Positions 47,119 through 59,500 of a stretch of DNA of 64,000 nt are shown here, piece by piece. A model generated the notes under the pieces. It did no database searches, was not told where the DNA came from, and worked only from the letters and a program-made list of their open reading frames with translations. Both the position numbers and the translations under genes were made by a program. Positions within the stretch are counted from its first letter, which is position 1. Every line of letters starts with the position of its first letter. The stretch is from Ascidia mentula (taxonomy: Eukaryota; Chordata; Ascidiacea; Phlebobranchia; Ascidiidae), in NCBI GenBank assembly GCA_947561715.1, contig OX387197.1, positions 22,904,266-22,968,265 on the forward strand, in the 5' to 3' direction.

Positions 47119-50100
47119 ATGCGTGCTACAGGGCTGTTGATAACGTTTGTTCTCGTTCTGGATATATCGCAAGGTGGGTTTGCAGCATGAAATACTTTTT
47201 AGCAGATTTCCGATCGTTAAAATGGGACTTAGTATATACACAGTTGCTAGTATTTCCTTATACAGTTGCAACTTACTGTTAAAAGCGAATGTTTGTTGGC
47301 TGTTTGTTGATATATGTTCTATACTTTATAATAAGTTAACCAACAAATAGTCCACATGTGTATGCATACACATGGACGCGCAATTCAGTTTGAAAGCATT
47401 TGTGAAGTCAATGTTTGCAGCAAGGCTCAAGTAGGTGGTGAAATGCGTTTCAGCTTGGTGTGTATATTTACAGGTTGCCATGAGTACCGTCACGTGAGAA
47501 CGAAACGTCAAAGTAGCTTCGGCGACCCGAGCAGGCGTGAAGCAGAGAGCACCAAGAAGTTACGCAAATACTTTACAACATGCATGGGCGTAAAGGTAAA
47601 AATATACAACCGGTACGTCATAGCACCCACAGCACAAAGGGAGATTTATTTCTGTTTCGAACGTTGAAAATAGTGGCTAGTGGTTAAAATTATGCTCAGT
47701 GAAAGCACAGACAATACGGAAATCACTAAAATAAAAGACTTATATTTTGTGTGCACGTTTATTGTTAGCATTTGCCAAACGACGTCTCCACTCGTCATTC
47801 ATGCTGCAATCAATCAAACTGTGTTCTGTAAAACGTCATTAACTTGGTGTTAATCGTATCATCCGTAACTTTCAAATTTTCTCCTTTTCACCCTGAGGCG
47901 TTTTGCGCGGTTTCTATACCAGTAAATTTCTTGACCACAAGTTTTTCCATTTCCGCATAGATCGTGATTGAACTATCTCCGGTATTTCATAAAATCCACC
48001 CAGTAATTAACATGTTTCATGAAACTACTGCGTTTAGGTTGGATCCATATGGACTTGGCGCAGTGTTGTGGATTATGCGATACTTGATACATTTTGGTAC
48101 CAAAACTCGGCAGAGTCCAACTGCAGGTAAAAACAGAACTTACATCGGTGTTACGTTTTATTGTCACTTGATTCAAACTGCGTAAATATGACATGTGATA
48201 TGTATTGAAACCCGTTGCCTGGTGATGATCTATGTATAATTTATATATACAATAATATGAATCACCTTAGAATGTGTGGGTCCAAACCACGGGTTAATAT
48301 TTACCGTATACAAATAATGCATTGTTGTTGCTCTGTCTTTAAGCTGTGAACACATAAAAATGGCCTGCTTACCCACGTATGTTTGCACAAATTATTGCCA
48401 ACCGCATGAAAAAACCCATCATTTTATTTAGCAAAACGGACAGGTGAATCCCCGTCGTGAAGCTGGTTGTTGGTCTCGATCGCACACAAACAAAATTTTC
48501 CTTTCACGCGTAGTTTCCAAACTATTTCAAAACTAGATCATGTAGATAACAAATAGAGGTCGTGACATTAGGGTGTGTCGAGTTTATCGGTCCATAAATA
48601 TGCTATATCTTCCGCTGAAGTCACGACGGAATGACCCAGTCCGACGTGGCCCTCCTGCTCTTTACATTAAAACCCTCCTTCTCTTGACATTACAGCAGGA
48701 ACAGTGATGAAGATTCTTCCGGATGTTGGAAGACAAGACTCGGAGGTCTTCTGGAAAGACGTTCCGCTCTGTTTGCTGCTGCTGAGAGCTGCATCGACCA
48801 ATTTTCCAGAGAAACGACCTTCAACAGGAGATACCGTAAGTTAATGGAAAAGCAAGGTCTGCATTCTAGATGCGTTGACAGATTCTTTGCGGGACTATTC
48901 CTTGTCTTAGCAAAATGTTTTTTATGTCGTGTTTCATATTTGCCTATGACAAACATTTTACAAAATTTGCCATTTTGTAGTACGTTTATACTCGTAGTTC
49001 AGATGTGAGACTTTCTTTTATTTATGGCGGTTTGTAATATACGGTAATAAATCATATGTTTCTTATCAGGTCGACAAGCTGATGATCAAGTTTCAACAGG
49101 TAATCATTTCCTACCCATACGATTCGGTAGCATTGTTTCGACAGAAAGCTTATTAAACTTTTCAAAAAATTATACAGTACCACCACATAAGCTTTTTAGC
49201 TTATTTGTTGCGATTTTTGCAGACTTTTGTCGCCCACCCCGCAACGAACCCTTCCGACCTAACTCAGAAAAAGTCAAGTCTTACTCGCTTTGTGGAAAAA
49301 CAGAAGAGCAAATACCTCCTTACAGAAGTGTTGTAGATTTTCCCTCGGTTTTGGAGTTTGTTGGCGATCACACTGTATGTGGGTGAGTCGGTTGCAACTT
49401 AAGTTTTGCGGCTCAAAGTATGCTGTGGTTACTGGGGCACAAGTGGCTTTTTGTAATTAACTTGTTGCCAACCCCTGCTCTACCATGACTTCGTGGTAGC
49501 CGATGTAATGTTTTTTGAATAAAACTACATGAGGTGCTTCAAAAAACCCTAATTTATCACAACACCTTCTTGTCTCGACAGAAGTGAGTTGGCAGACTGC
49601 GATGCGGGCAATCAGGAAACAATATCTGCTGGCGATCCTGACGTTGCAAAATGGCCGTACCGATTTGAGGCCATAACCAAAAATGAATCTCCCTTCAAAC
49701 CAATCATCGTCTCTTGCAATGCTCAGATATATCCCTTGAGTACTGGAAGTAAGAACACATTTTTTTGTCATATACATTTATCTAATAAACTGTGCTTCTA
49801 TCAAATGACAAATTATAAACTAAAATGAAAAATATTCATTGGGTTTAGGGTGTGTAGAACACATGGGTCTATTTTTTAGCGTGGGGGGCTTGGAGCGATT
49901 GCACTGTGACGTGTGGTGGCGGAACAAGAAGGAGGACTCGCCAATGTAACGACGTGAAAAACTGCAAAGGCAGCGAGCAAGAAAGTTGTAACGAAGATTT
50001 ATGCAAGTATGTTTTCAAAGTTCTGCATCCAATTTAAAGGTTTGGCATTAACCAAGAACAAACCAACATGGGTTTCTTTAGGTAGTGTTTTTTTACTACT

Positions 50101-53100
50101 TTTTAAATTTATATTTATTCAAACAATGGTTTAGCGTCCAGGGGGACAGGATCACAAATGATACCGCAGTGTTTTTATGTAACGGTTTATGTTACTGGCA
50201 GTTAATAAATTAGCCATTAACAGCCCGTTCGATTAACTTCAGGGAATGTCGAATATCGACTGTATCCAGGAGAAATTGTGGAGCTGGGTCGACATCGAAG
50301 CAACAGTGCCTTTCCCTGTAAGTAGCGAAGCCTAAATAACGTATAGTAGCCCACTATCTATGAATTAACGCAATTATTGTGTATTTTAGCGGATGCTGTC
50401 ATGACGGGGGAATTTGTTACCGAAGCGAAGGTAAGTGCTCCTAGTATTGGGCGCCATCTAACGGATACAAAAAAATTTTTATGCTCACGCGTTTGCTGAA
50501 TAGAGAAAAACGTTCGCGCTTTTTTCAGTTTCCAAACAATCAGCTTTATATGTTTGGTCGAAAAAGCCCCTAACAATAGAATATGCCCAGGCAGTCTTAA
50601 TGACACAGAAAGTTTATCTTCCACGCACATGGGGAATCAGTGCAGTGAACTGGAGAAAGAAACTATTAAATCTGAAACTATTCAGATCCTACGTCGTTCG
50701 ACCCACCAAACTTTCAAGCTACTTCATCTCCTGATTTAAATTTCGGCGGCGACGACGGGTTTCCTGGCACCCGAATTAAACGACGGTGCAGTAAAACTAA
50801 ACCATGTGGAAGTTCCCGGGCAGGTGACGACAGGTAGGTGCTGGCTCATGGATTTAAATACATCTTTCAAGGGTAAATATAGTTAATGCTCGCGAATTCC
50901 TTTGCGTTTTGTGCGTGTCATTTCAAAAAAGCAAGTTATTATTTAGTAAAAGCTACCTGCGGGCAAAATAATGTTGCAAAGCCCAGGTGAAGTTACAAGT
51001 ACCATTTAACTTTTGTAAGGGTATTTTTTACATAACTCTATAAATGTCATTAAGCTGTTGTGTCTGAAACAAAAACACCGGCCTGTAAGTGAGACTAAAA
51101 ATCATGACCGCATCCAAGGCCATTCTTCTCTTATCAAGCTATTAGGACTCGGCGAAAAGAATATTATAGCGGTCAAGTTACAGTGGCATGCGTTCTTTTG
51201 CAAAGAGACTTTCTGCCTATGCGAGACATGTATGAACGATAATAGCTTTCATGATGTTACAAGTGTGGCTGTTTATTCCCTGTTGTGGTTGCCAAGGTTT
51301 TATTGACTATTCCACCAACTAATCAGTCTTTGTTTTCTCAGCATCTCGTGTTTACGGGCGGGTTGTTGTTGGACTTCAAATCGATGTACAGCGTATATTT
51401 GGACAAGTAAGTAAATTCAATAGCTACTTTTTGCGTGAAGTTGTTTCACAGACAGGTTTGCATATTACAACTATTTATATTACCAAGCGAACTAAAAGAA
51501 ATTTTACAAAAACTTACGTCGTTGTTTATAAGAAAAATGTACTACTCCTTTTATTTAACTTACTAATGCTCAACACAAAAATCTTGCTAATGACAAATCT
51601 CACTAACACTGCTTACCTGCCACCCAATATTCTGTCCTAACAAGTTTTGTGAGCGCATAGTTCTTGTTTGCCCTACTGCGGAAATAAAATAGTAACTTGA
51701 TACCTTTTGTTTGTAGTCGTCGACGAAAGAAACAACTGTGCACCAGGATTCTCCAACCCACCCGCCTGTAGAGGTTCCAAGCTTTAATTTTACTGACTTT
51801 TTTCAATCTTGCTGTAAACAGTTAATGGAGAATTCGCAAAGGAGGCAAAGTTTCACAAAACATGAACGTATAGGCCTAACGTAAACGTATTTAAGAACAA
51901 ACTGCAGTCATTTCAGGAAACTTGTGCCTTCTTGTTTATATTGTTGCAATTCGCCGTGTCAATCTCTATAACTATAACTTTCTGGAGTTGCAATACCCTT
52001 TAATAGATCCAAACAGACTGCTTGACAACTTTTTTTTTCGCATTTTGCGGTTTTCAACAAAATGCGTATATCACACCGTTGATTTAAAACATCAACAAAA
52101 ATTCGAAGACAGGTTCAGTCAAATTTAAGTTTCCTTGTGTTTGTCTGTGTGCTGGTTGGTATATATTTACTTCCCAAGTGGCGTGTTGTTGAATATTCAA
52201 CTTGTGTGTTTTGCTGCAGATATCAACGAGTGTGCGTCCAACCCGTGTCCACATCCTTTGATTTGCAACGATCTCATTAACAGTTACTCGTGCTCTTGTC
52301 CACCAGGTGTCTCTTCTCCTCTCTGTGCCAGTAAGTATGTTATAACACTTATCTACTAGTGGGCCTATAAATGTTAACCAAATTTTGTGCGGTAGTGTAT
52401 GAAGTTCAGTGATATTGTATTCCCAATTTTAAGTTTTAATCCCTTAAACAAGAATTTACTTGTTTTCTTGTACTTTAACATATAGAACACCTTTGAACAG
52501 TAGAAAAGCTGTAAACAAAACTACACAGAAAAACAAGAAAAAACAAGAAAAGCCAATTTGGGACAAAGACTTTGATGTTATAGCTAATGTATCTGTCATT
52601 ATATTGACTTATTACTGGCGAGTTTAGATCAAATTTGGAGTGCCTGGGGACAGTGGAGCCCGTGTTTCCCGTTGTGTGGACCAGGAACACGAACACGGAC
52701 ACGAGTCTGTTTACAAGTTCCCTGTTCCGGATCTTTGTCAGAAGGACAAAGTTGTGTCAACTCCGGTTGCTGTAAGTCTCTGATTACTGGCAATGAGGTT
52801 CTTCAAACCGTGACTTTATTAATTTTATTTTAAAAAATAAAAAGATGAAAAAGGGCATTTTTTTGCACAAAGTTCCGCTAAGCACATGAACATTAAGAAT
52901 ATGAATGAAATGGATGAACTACTATAAAAACGGTCAAGCGCTTGGTCACCACAGGAAAATTTATTTTCAGCGAATGACCCGTGCTCACCCAATCCGTGTC
53001 ACACCTTCGCCCAGTGTTCTGCAACGACCGATTCATTCACTTGTGCGTGCAACGCTGGCTATGGTGGAGACGGGTTTATTTGTCAAGGTAAAGTGTACGA

Positions 53101-54559
53101 CCACAGAAAAATAATCTAGGGCAGTGTTTCCTAACCGGTGGTACGCGACGGCATGTCAGGTGATATGCGAGCACCTTTCCGTAATTAACGGATATAGCTC
53201 AAATTTAAAAAATCGTGAGTGATTTCAAAATTTTCGTTACTTCATCCCCTACGTTACTTTGTAACATTCAACTGGGTGGTACCATCGAAGTCGTTTTACC
53301 TGCAAGTGGTACGCAACCACAAAAAGGTTGGGAATCACTGATCTAAGGACAAGATTATCTTCGAATAATGTACATGCTTCATGGCAACTAATTTTTTTAA
53401 TTTCTCAAAAACAAATTTTGAATTTAACCTAAACGTACGTTGGCCTATCAGTGTATTTATTGACATATCTTGTACGCTGCAGAAATCAACGAATGCTTAT
53501 CCAACCCTTGTCCGACTTCCTTTACTTGCACCGATCACGTCAACAGCTACTCTTGCACACCCAATGTCAATAGTAGGTTATCCGTTATTATAAAACATGG
53601 TACAAGAACGTGGAAAACTTGCAAAAACGTGGAAAAATTTTCGCCCCGCCGTAATGTCAGAGGTTTGCCAAAATTGAAAAGCACGACTATTTAGTAATTT
53701 ACAAAAAATTATGTTCATATTATATTTGCGCAACCCCGGTAGCTCTATCAGATACCAAGCAGTTGTTTGGCCATAGCGCGCTCCACGGTGGTTCGTCTCT
53801 GTCTATTTGGTACCCAACCGATCCACGTTGACCGACCAAGTGGATATCTGTGTGCCTGCTAGTGTAAAAGCTAGCGAAGTGTCACAGTCAAAAGCTGTAC
53901 TGACGAGACATAATCTATTTATCTCACCGAATATTTTTGTGTAGGAGACTGCACGACACTACCCCCTTATTCGCACGTATCTCGTTTTCCTCCGGTTTGT
54001 CCGTGTGCATACACGTCGGGATCCACTTTCAACTACGGGTGCACTCGGTCTTGCCATGTATTGCAAGGCGGTACTTCTTCTACATGCAATAACGGCGTGT
54101 GGACAGTGCCTTCAACCCCACCGGTTTGTCAATTGAATGCAGGTTGGTCCCAACACCAAATCTGATACAATCGGCCGAAACACGGTCTTTGCGATACGTA
54201 AATGACTCTTTCGAAATACAACGAAAACATTTCACAGACGACGCCATGTTTTTTTGTGTACTTTACCAACATCCGAGCTACGCTGCCATTAATGTATTTT
54301 AACTGCATATCGCAAATTTGTTTAGTACTGAAACACATTCTCTTGTCCAGTTGTCAACGGTTGTATTTTTTCTCCAGATTGTCCCTCGGTCACATTACCT
54401 GGTTCACATTCAACTCCGCCGGCTTGTGTATCGGACATGGTACAGTTTGTTTGCATCAATACATCCCAGGTTATCATTGGGCCTTCTATTGCCACGTGCC
54501 TTGCTACCGGCCTACTGAGTTTTATACCAACCTGCGTTACGCCTGTGCCCAGAAAGTGA
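47119..54559 (+). CDS. Gene L: secreted mosaic protein with TSP1, EGF and CCP domains
   Basis: Predicted 705 residues. Exons: 47119-47173, 47474-47595, 48038-48126, 48696-48835, 49070-49099, 49223-49382, 49582-49748, 49880-50006, 50243-50317, 50390-50430, 50686-50833, 51342-51406, 51717-51773, 52220-52330, 52628-52771, 52971-53087, 53483-53572, 53945-54142, 54378-54559. Signal peptide about 1-18; unrecognised Cys-containing region to about 254 on six exons; TSP1 about 255-296 (WGAW, CTVTCGGG); Cys-rich linker to about 425; calcium-type EGF (DINEC, CNDLINSYSC); second TSP1 (WSAWGQW); second EGF; a truncated EGF lacking its last cysteines; two CCP/sushi-like domains to the C terminus. No TM segment or GPI signal was seen, so it is probably secreted or in matrix. 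It might act in adhesion or complement-like recognition, but no function is assigned. Confidence 0.8.
53122..53340. mobile_element. hAT-like MITE with 8-bp target duplication, in an intron of gene L
   Basis: Starts CAGTGTTTCCTAACCGGTGG and ends GGTTGGGAATCACTG; reverse-oriented relative of the element at 37063. Flanks ATCTAGGG (53114-53121) and ATCTAAGG (53341-53348) form an 8-bp target duplication with one mismatch. Absent from gene M, whose intron there is unrelated. Confidence 0.85.
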
Positions 54560-56508
54560 ACGAGTCACGATCTGACTGTAAAATTAAGTTGTAATTACAT
54601 TATATGCCTTGTCTTAAATACATTCTCAACAAAAATATTAAAAAGACAAATTAAAAAGACTTTTTTGTTATTGTTGTTAGGGCCCCATGATGTGATTGTA
54701 AAAGCGAGCGTAGAGGTTACCATTGTATGACCATTTGTGTATGTTCCAACTTCGAATTTAGGTTGATAAAGATTCTGCTTCATATTCTTCCAGTGCTGAA
54801 GTCAAGCAAAGTTTGGGAATGAACGTCATTTTGTACGCATAAATAACCGCAAGAAATCGTTTTTATGATTAGATCGCTGAATCATAGATGCCCATATAGT
54901 GAATAGCTTATTAGTTTTCTTTTTTGCCTTAGTGGCTTATAGATAGTTTCTTAAACTTCACTGCATTTATTATGTGTGTTGCCTTCGACTCAATTTTCCT
55001 TGCTTCAACACCAACCCTGGTTACATGGCCAAGTCGACTTGAGCATCAAGTCGACTCGTGACCGGGTTACGTGATTTTTAAATTTGACGCGCGAAAACGA
55101 CGAATTTACATGGGGCTTTTAAGTCAGCGTAAGTTGAGCTGTCTCGGGCTGACAGGCTGTAAATTCAGACTCTGTACTAAATAAATTATCAATATTTCTA
55201 ATCTAAGCATGCAGAGAAAAGTTATTGGCAGTTAGTTTACGCCTTTAAAGGCTTGCTGCAAATTGGTCCTTGATTATAATGTGAGTTTACTTTGCCACAT
55301 ATATAGTAGATGATTTAACTGGAAAGCCTGCTGCAACCCATTTTTAAATTTCTGATTAAACTAAAAGGCTGCATTTTCCTGGAATGTGTTCACAACAACA
55401 CCATGGTAAGAGTATTCAAGTGAAAATTTCATGTTTACATATATGAATTATCTCTGTCCTTCTTCACAGGATCCTTTTCAGAAGCACATCCAGCAGCAAA
55501 TGAAAACAGTTAACACAAGTGTATGGCTGTGCTAAGCCAAATAATAGTTTCAACAACAAAAAATCGTTCTTTTTGTGATGGAAAATGTACATGGCATATC
55601 AGTAGGGACACGAGTCTCATATTTTATATACATTATTTTTCTTTCAAGCAAGTGTCAGCAATCCTGCAATGCATTTGTTTCCTTCAGGTCTCCAAAATGC
55701 AACTTAGGTCCTCAAAACGAATGTTGCTTTTTTGTATCTTGATGCTTGTACAATTCATTTAACACTTGCGCAGTATTTATCAAAATTAACTGGAGTAAGC
55801 ACATCCCTCTAGCCCCTGCAGCATAGAGCATACTCACGTAGTTGTACTAGAACTAGTTTATTACTTTTAATGTTTATTGTAAACAACAAACCCTAAACGC
55901 ACTACCTCACAAATAAATTACCTAAACCTAACTTCTTCGCGGCACTGGTAAGCTGACTTAATCGCTTTAAGGTGTCCCGTAAACCACTCTCCGCGTCAGA
56001 TCGAAGGCTGAGACGGTATAGACGCTTGCTTTTTTCTCTTCTCCGAAAACGAGAGAGTCGGATCGGCGAGTCAGCTTCGAAGCTGTCTTAAACCGTCATG
56101 CAAACGGAGTTACTGATATCATACTGTAACTAAGATATCAGGCGGATAAATAAATTCAGACTTTCAGCCTTGGGCCTTAGACGTATAGCTTGATGCAAAG
56201 TTCAGATACATCGAGAAGCCAGAGCATCGTTTCACGTAGACATGCATAATAATTAGGACAAGTAAAACGTGCAATTGCTGCGTCAGATCTGAAACCTTTC
56301 AATACTGTGATAACATTTCAAACCACAGCACACTTCAGAATAAAATATGCCACAAGCGTTGATGTAAAACGTTGAAACAAACCGTTTAGCTGCATATATA
56401 CCTTCGTCCGGCACCACCACGTTACATTTCATAGTTGTAGGCAAAATTAAACAGCAAAAAACAGAGGCAAGTTTTGCAACGAACGAGACGTGTGCGTTTG
56501 AGTAGGAT
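54560..56508. other. Intergenic stretch between genes L and M
   Basis: About 1.9 kb without a recognisable gene. A short inverted repeat of AAGTCGACT lies near 55031-55056 within a segment (55015-55120) that begins CCTGGTTACATGG and could be a transposon end. 55870-56100 is more GC-rich but shows no frame or RNA fold I can name. About 56440-56508 resembles the upstream region of L. Confidence 0.4.
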
Positions 56509-59500
56509 ATGCATACTATTGGTTTGATAATAGCGTTACTTTTAGTCTTTGATGAATCTGAAGGTAGGTTTTCTTTATGAAGTGGGTTTAGTTCAAAGGT
56601 TTATAAATGTCTATCACGCAACATTTGATAAATTTTCTTCAATGTGTTTCACGTTGTGTTGCTTAACGGTGTACAAAAATGATTATCTGTTGGCTGTTTG
56701 TTGATTCAACTGTTACATGTCACAGTTTATAAGCAGTTGTGATGTCAAAGTTTGCAGCCAGCCGAAAAAGCCTGAGGTTGTACATTTGCAGGTTGCCATG
56801 AGTACCGTCACGTGAGAACAAAGCGTCAAAGTATTTTAGGCGACCCGAGCAGGCGTGAAGCAGAGAGCACCAAGAAGTTACGCAAATACTTCACAGCATG
56901 CATGGGCGACAAGGTAATAATACATACTTAGTCTACGTCCATGCCACTGAGACGATCTCGTCACAACACATAGGGCATTTGGTTATTGCTTGCTAATTTC
57001 AAACCATAAGTTGTTTGAACTGAAACCTATTTGAAGAACTTTGTTGGCGAAACTGGAATCAGTCCAACTATTTAGATTTTACGAAAGTCATAAAAAGGTC
57101 GCTATTGGCAATGTCTTGCCCTGAGGGACCATAGTCGCGGCTGATTTATTAGCGATAAATTCCTCCATCGAATTTGTTTTGCAAACCGCAATTCTGCATA
57201 GCTCGTGAACGAATTTTATTCTCTCAATAATTTCATCTTGTTTATGAAATTGGTAGAATGTTTTTAGGTTGGTTCTATATGGACTTGGCGCAGTGTTGTG
57301 GATTACGCGATACTTGATACATATTGGTACCAAAACACGGCAGAGTTCAACTGCAGGTAAACCACTGACATTCCAGAGAAACATCGGTGTAACGTTTCTT
57401 ACATCATCGCCTTTATTATGTGCAATGTATTACAACTCGTTGCTTTTGCCGTAATTGAAAGTGTTGAAGTGGTTGCTGTTACCCCTGTTTATTAGCTGGA
57501 TAAACCTGCATTAAAACAAATACCCAAGTCTCCCGATTACAGTTTTAAAGGTTTATATATAGGTCATTTATTCAGATTAAAGTGAAACGACGTTTAATGC
57601 AACGTGGCCCAATAATTTCATGCAGAAAGCTGCGAGTGAAAGTGTCTATTGCGACAATACGGCTCTTCTAACACTAATTAAACACAAAATTATATTCATC
57701 GAAATGTATCTAGTTTAGAAAAATTGTCGACGGTGCACTCTTGAGAAAATAAAAACCTTCCTGCTCTCGACATTACAGCAGGAACAGCGATAAAGATTCC
57801 TCCGGATGTTGGAAGACAAGACTAGGAAGTCTCCTGGAAAGACGTTCCGATCTGTTTGCTGCTGCTGAGAGCTGCATCGACCAATTTGCCAGAGAAACGA
57901 CCTTCAATAGGAGATACCGTAAGTTACTAGAGAAGCAAAGTTCTTGCCAACTTTATGGATAAGTTAAAATACAACACATTAGCGCACAAAGATTCTTTGT
58001 GACACAACATTCCTTACTTATTCAAAACGCCCTACATTAGTCGTGTTTTATGCTTGCATGAAAAACAGTTTACATATATTATTTGTATTGTTGATAGTAC
58101 TTTCACGAGCATAGTTTAGGTGTGAGATTTGGATGACGCTTTGCAACACACGAAATAAGCCGATGTATGTTTTTTATCAGGTCGACAAGTCCAAGAAGCA
58201 ATTCAAACAGGTAACGATTTTTGTGACGATTCGGCGGCATTTCATATCGTTATTCGGAAACTATCCCAAACCTTTTCAATAAACACTGTGTTGCTACCAT
58301 TCAAGTCCTCATCTTCTCATTGCTGAATTTTGCAGACTTTTGTCGCCCACCCCGCAACGAACCCTTTCGACCTAACTCAGAAAAAGTTAAGTCTTACTCG
58401 CTTTGCGGAAAAACAGAAGAGCAAATACCTCCTTATAGAAGTGTTGTAGATTTCCCCTCCGTCTTGGAGTTTGTTGGAGATCATACTGTATGTGGGTGAG
58501 TCGATAAAGGAAGAGTTAGCGTAAAAGCAAATGGGATCAATGGATTGATCATTTTTGTTGGGTTCTTATGTAGGGTAGTATTAAGCTTATGTTGTTAACA
58601 AAAAGTATTGAAATATGGAAGCACAATACATTACACCGTTGGTCAGTTTACCCCTTGAATTGTGGACTTTGACGTAATAAATTCAGGAATTATTTGACCC
58701 CTGTAATACACTAGCTTCGTAGGTTGTGTTGGGTTTCCGACCTTCGGTGTAAGCCTTATAATCTTCATTTTTTAGTCAATGTATTGAAAGGTTCAAATAT
58801 TGTATGAATTAATATCATTTACTTCTGTTACCTACAGAAGCGAGTTGGCAGACTGCGATGCGAGAAATCAGGAAACAATATCTGCTGGCGATCCTGACGT
58901 TGCAAAATGGCCGTACCGATTTGAGGCCATAACCAAAAATGAATCTCCCTTCAAACCAATCATCATTTCTTGCAATGCACAGATATTTCCTCTGCGTACT
59001 GGAAGTAAGAACACGCTACTTCGTTGCTAAAGTGTGGCGAGTAGAACAAGGAATTGTAGTAAAGATTATGATGAAGTAAAAGCATTGTAATTAAAAACTA
59101 TTGCAGTATAAAAGTTATTTTAATAGTTGTGTGCGGTGTTTTTAAGTTCTGATAGTGGTGTGCTGCGCTGCCTGGCTCATGGGTAAATTTTATTTGTCTT
59201 TTTTAGCGTGGGGGGCTTGGAGCGACTGTAGTGTCACGTGTGGTGGTGGAACAAGAAGGAGAACTCGCCAATGTAACAACGTGAAAAATTGCAAAGGCAG
59301 CGAGCAAGAAAGTTGTAACGAAGATTTGTGCAAGTATGTTTTCAATGTTCTGTTTGCAGTCTAAAGCGTTAGTTAGAAAATATAATGGCTTCAATGACTT
59401 TTTCAAAATGTTTTCAACATCCATTGGAATAAACAACCTTCTTGCCTTGCTGCGCGACAATAAAATCTTTTTGTCTTGTGGCGGTTCAAGTTTGCAAAAG

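Noticed and set aside
53745-53880. Possible tRNA-derived SINE or tRNA
   Set aside because: A GGTAGCTC-like segment is present, but no cloverleaf, B-box or tail could be made out.
54202-54594. 130-codon frame near the end of gene L
   Set aside because: It overlaps the last CCP exon in a different frame; the CCP frame carries the expected cysteines and joins in phase.
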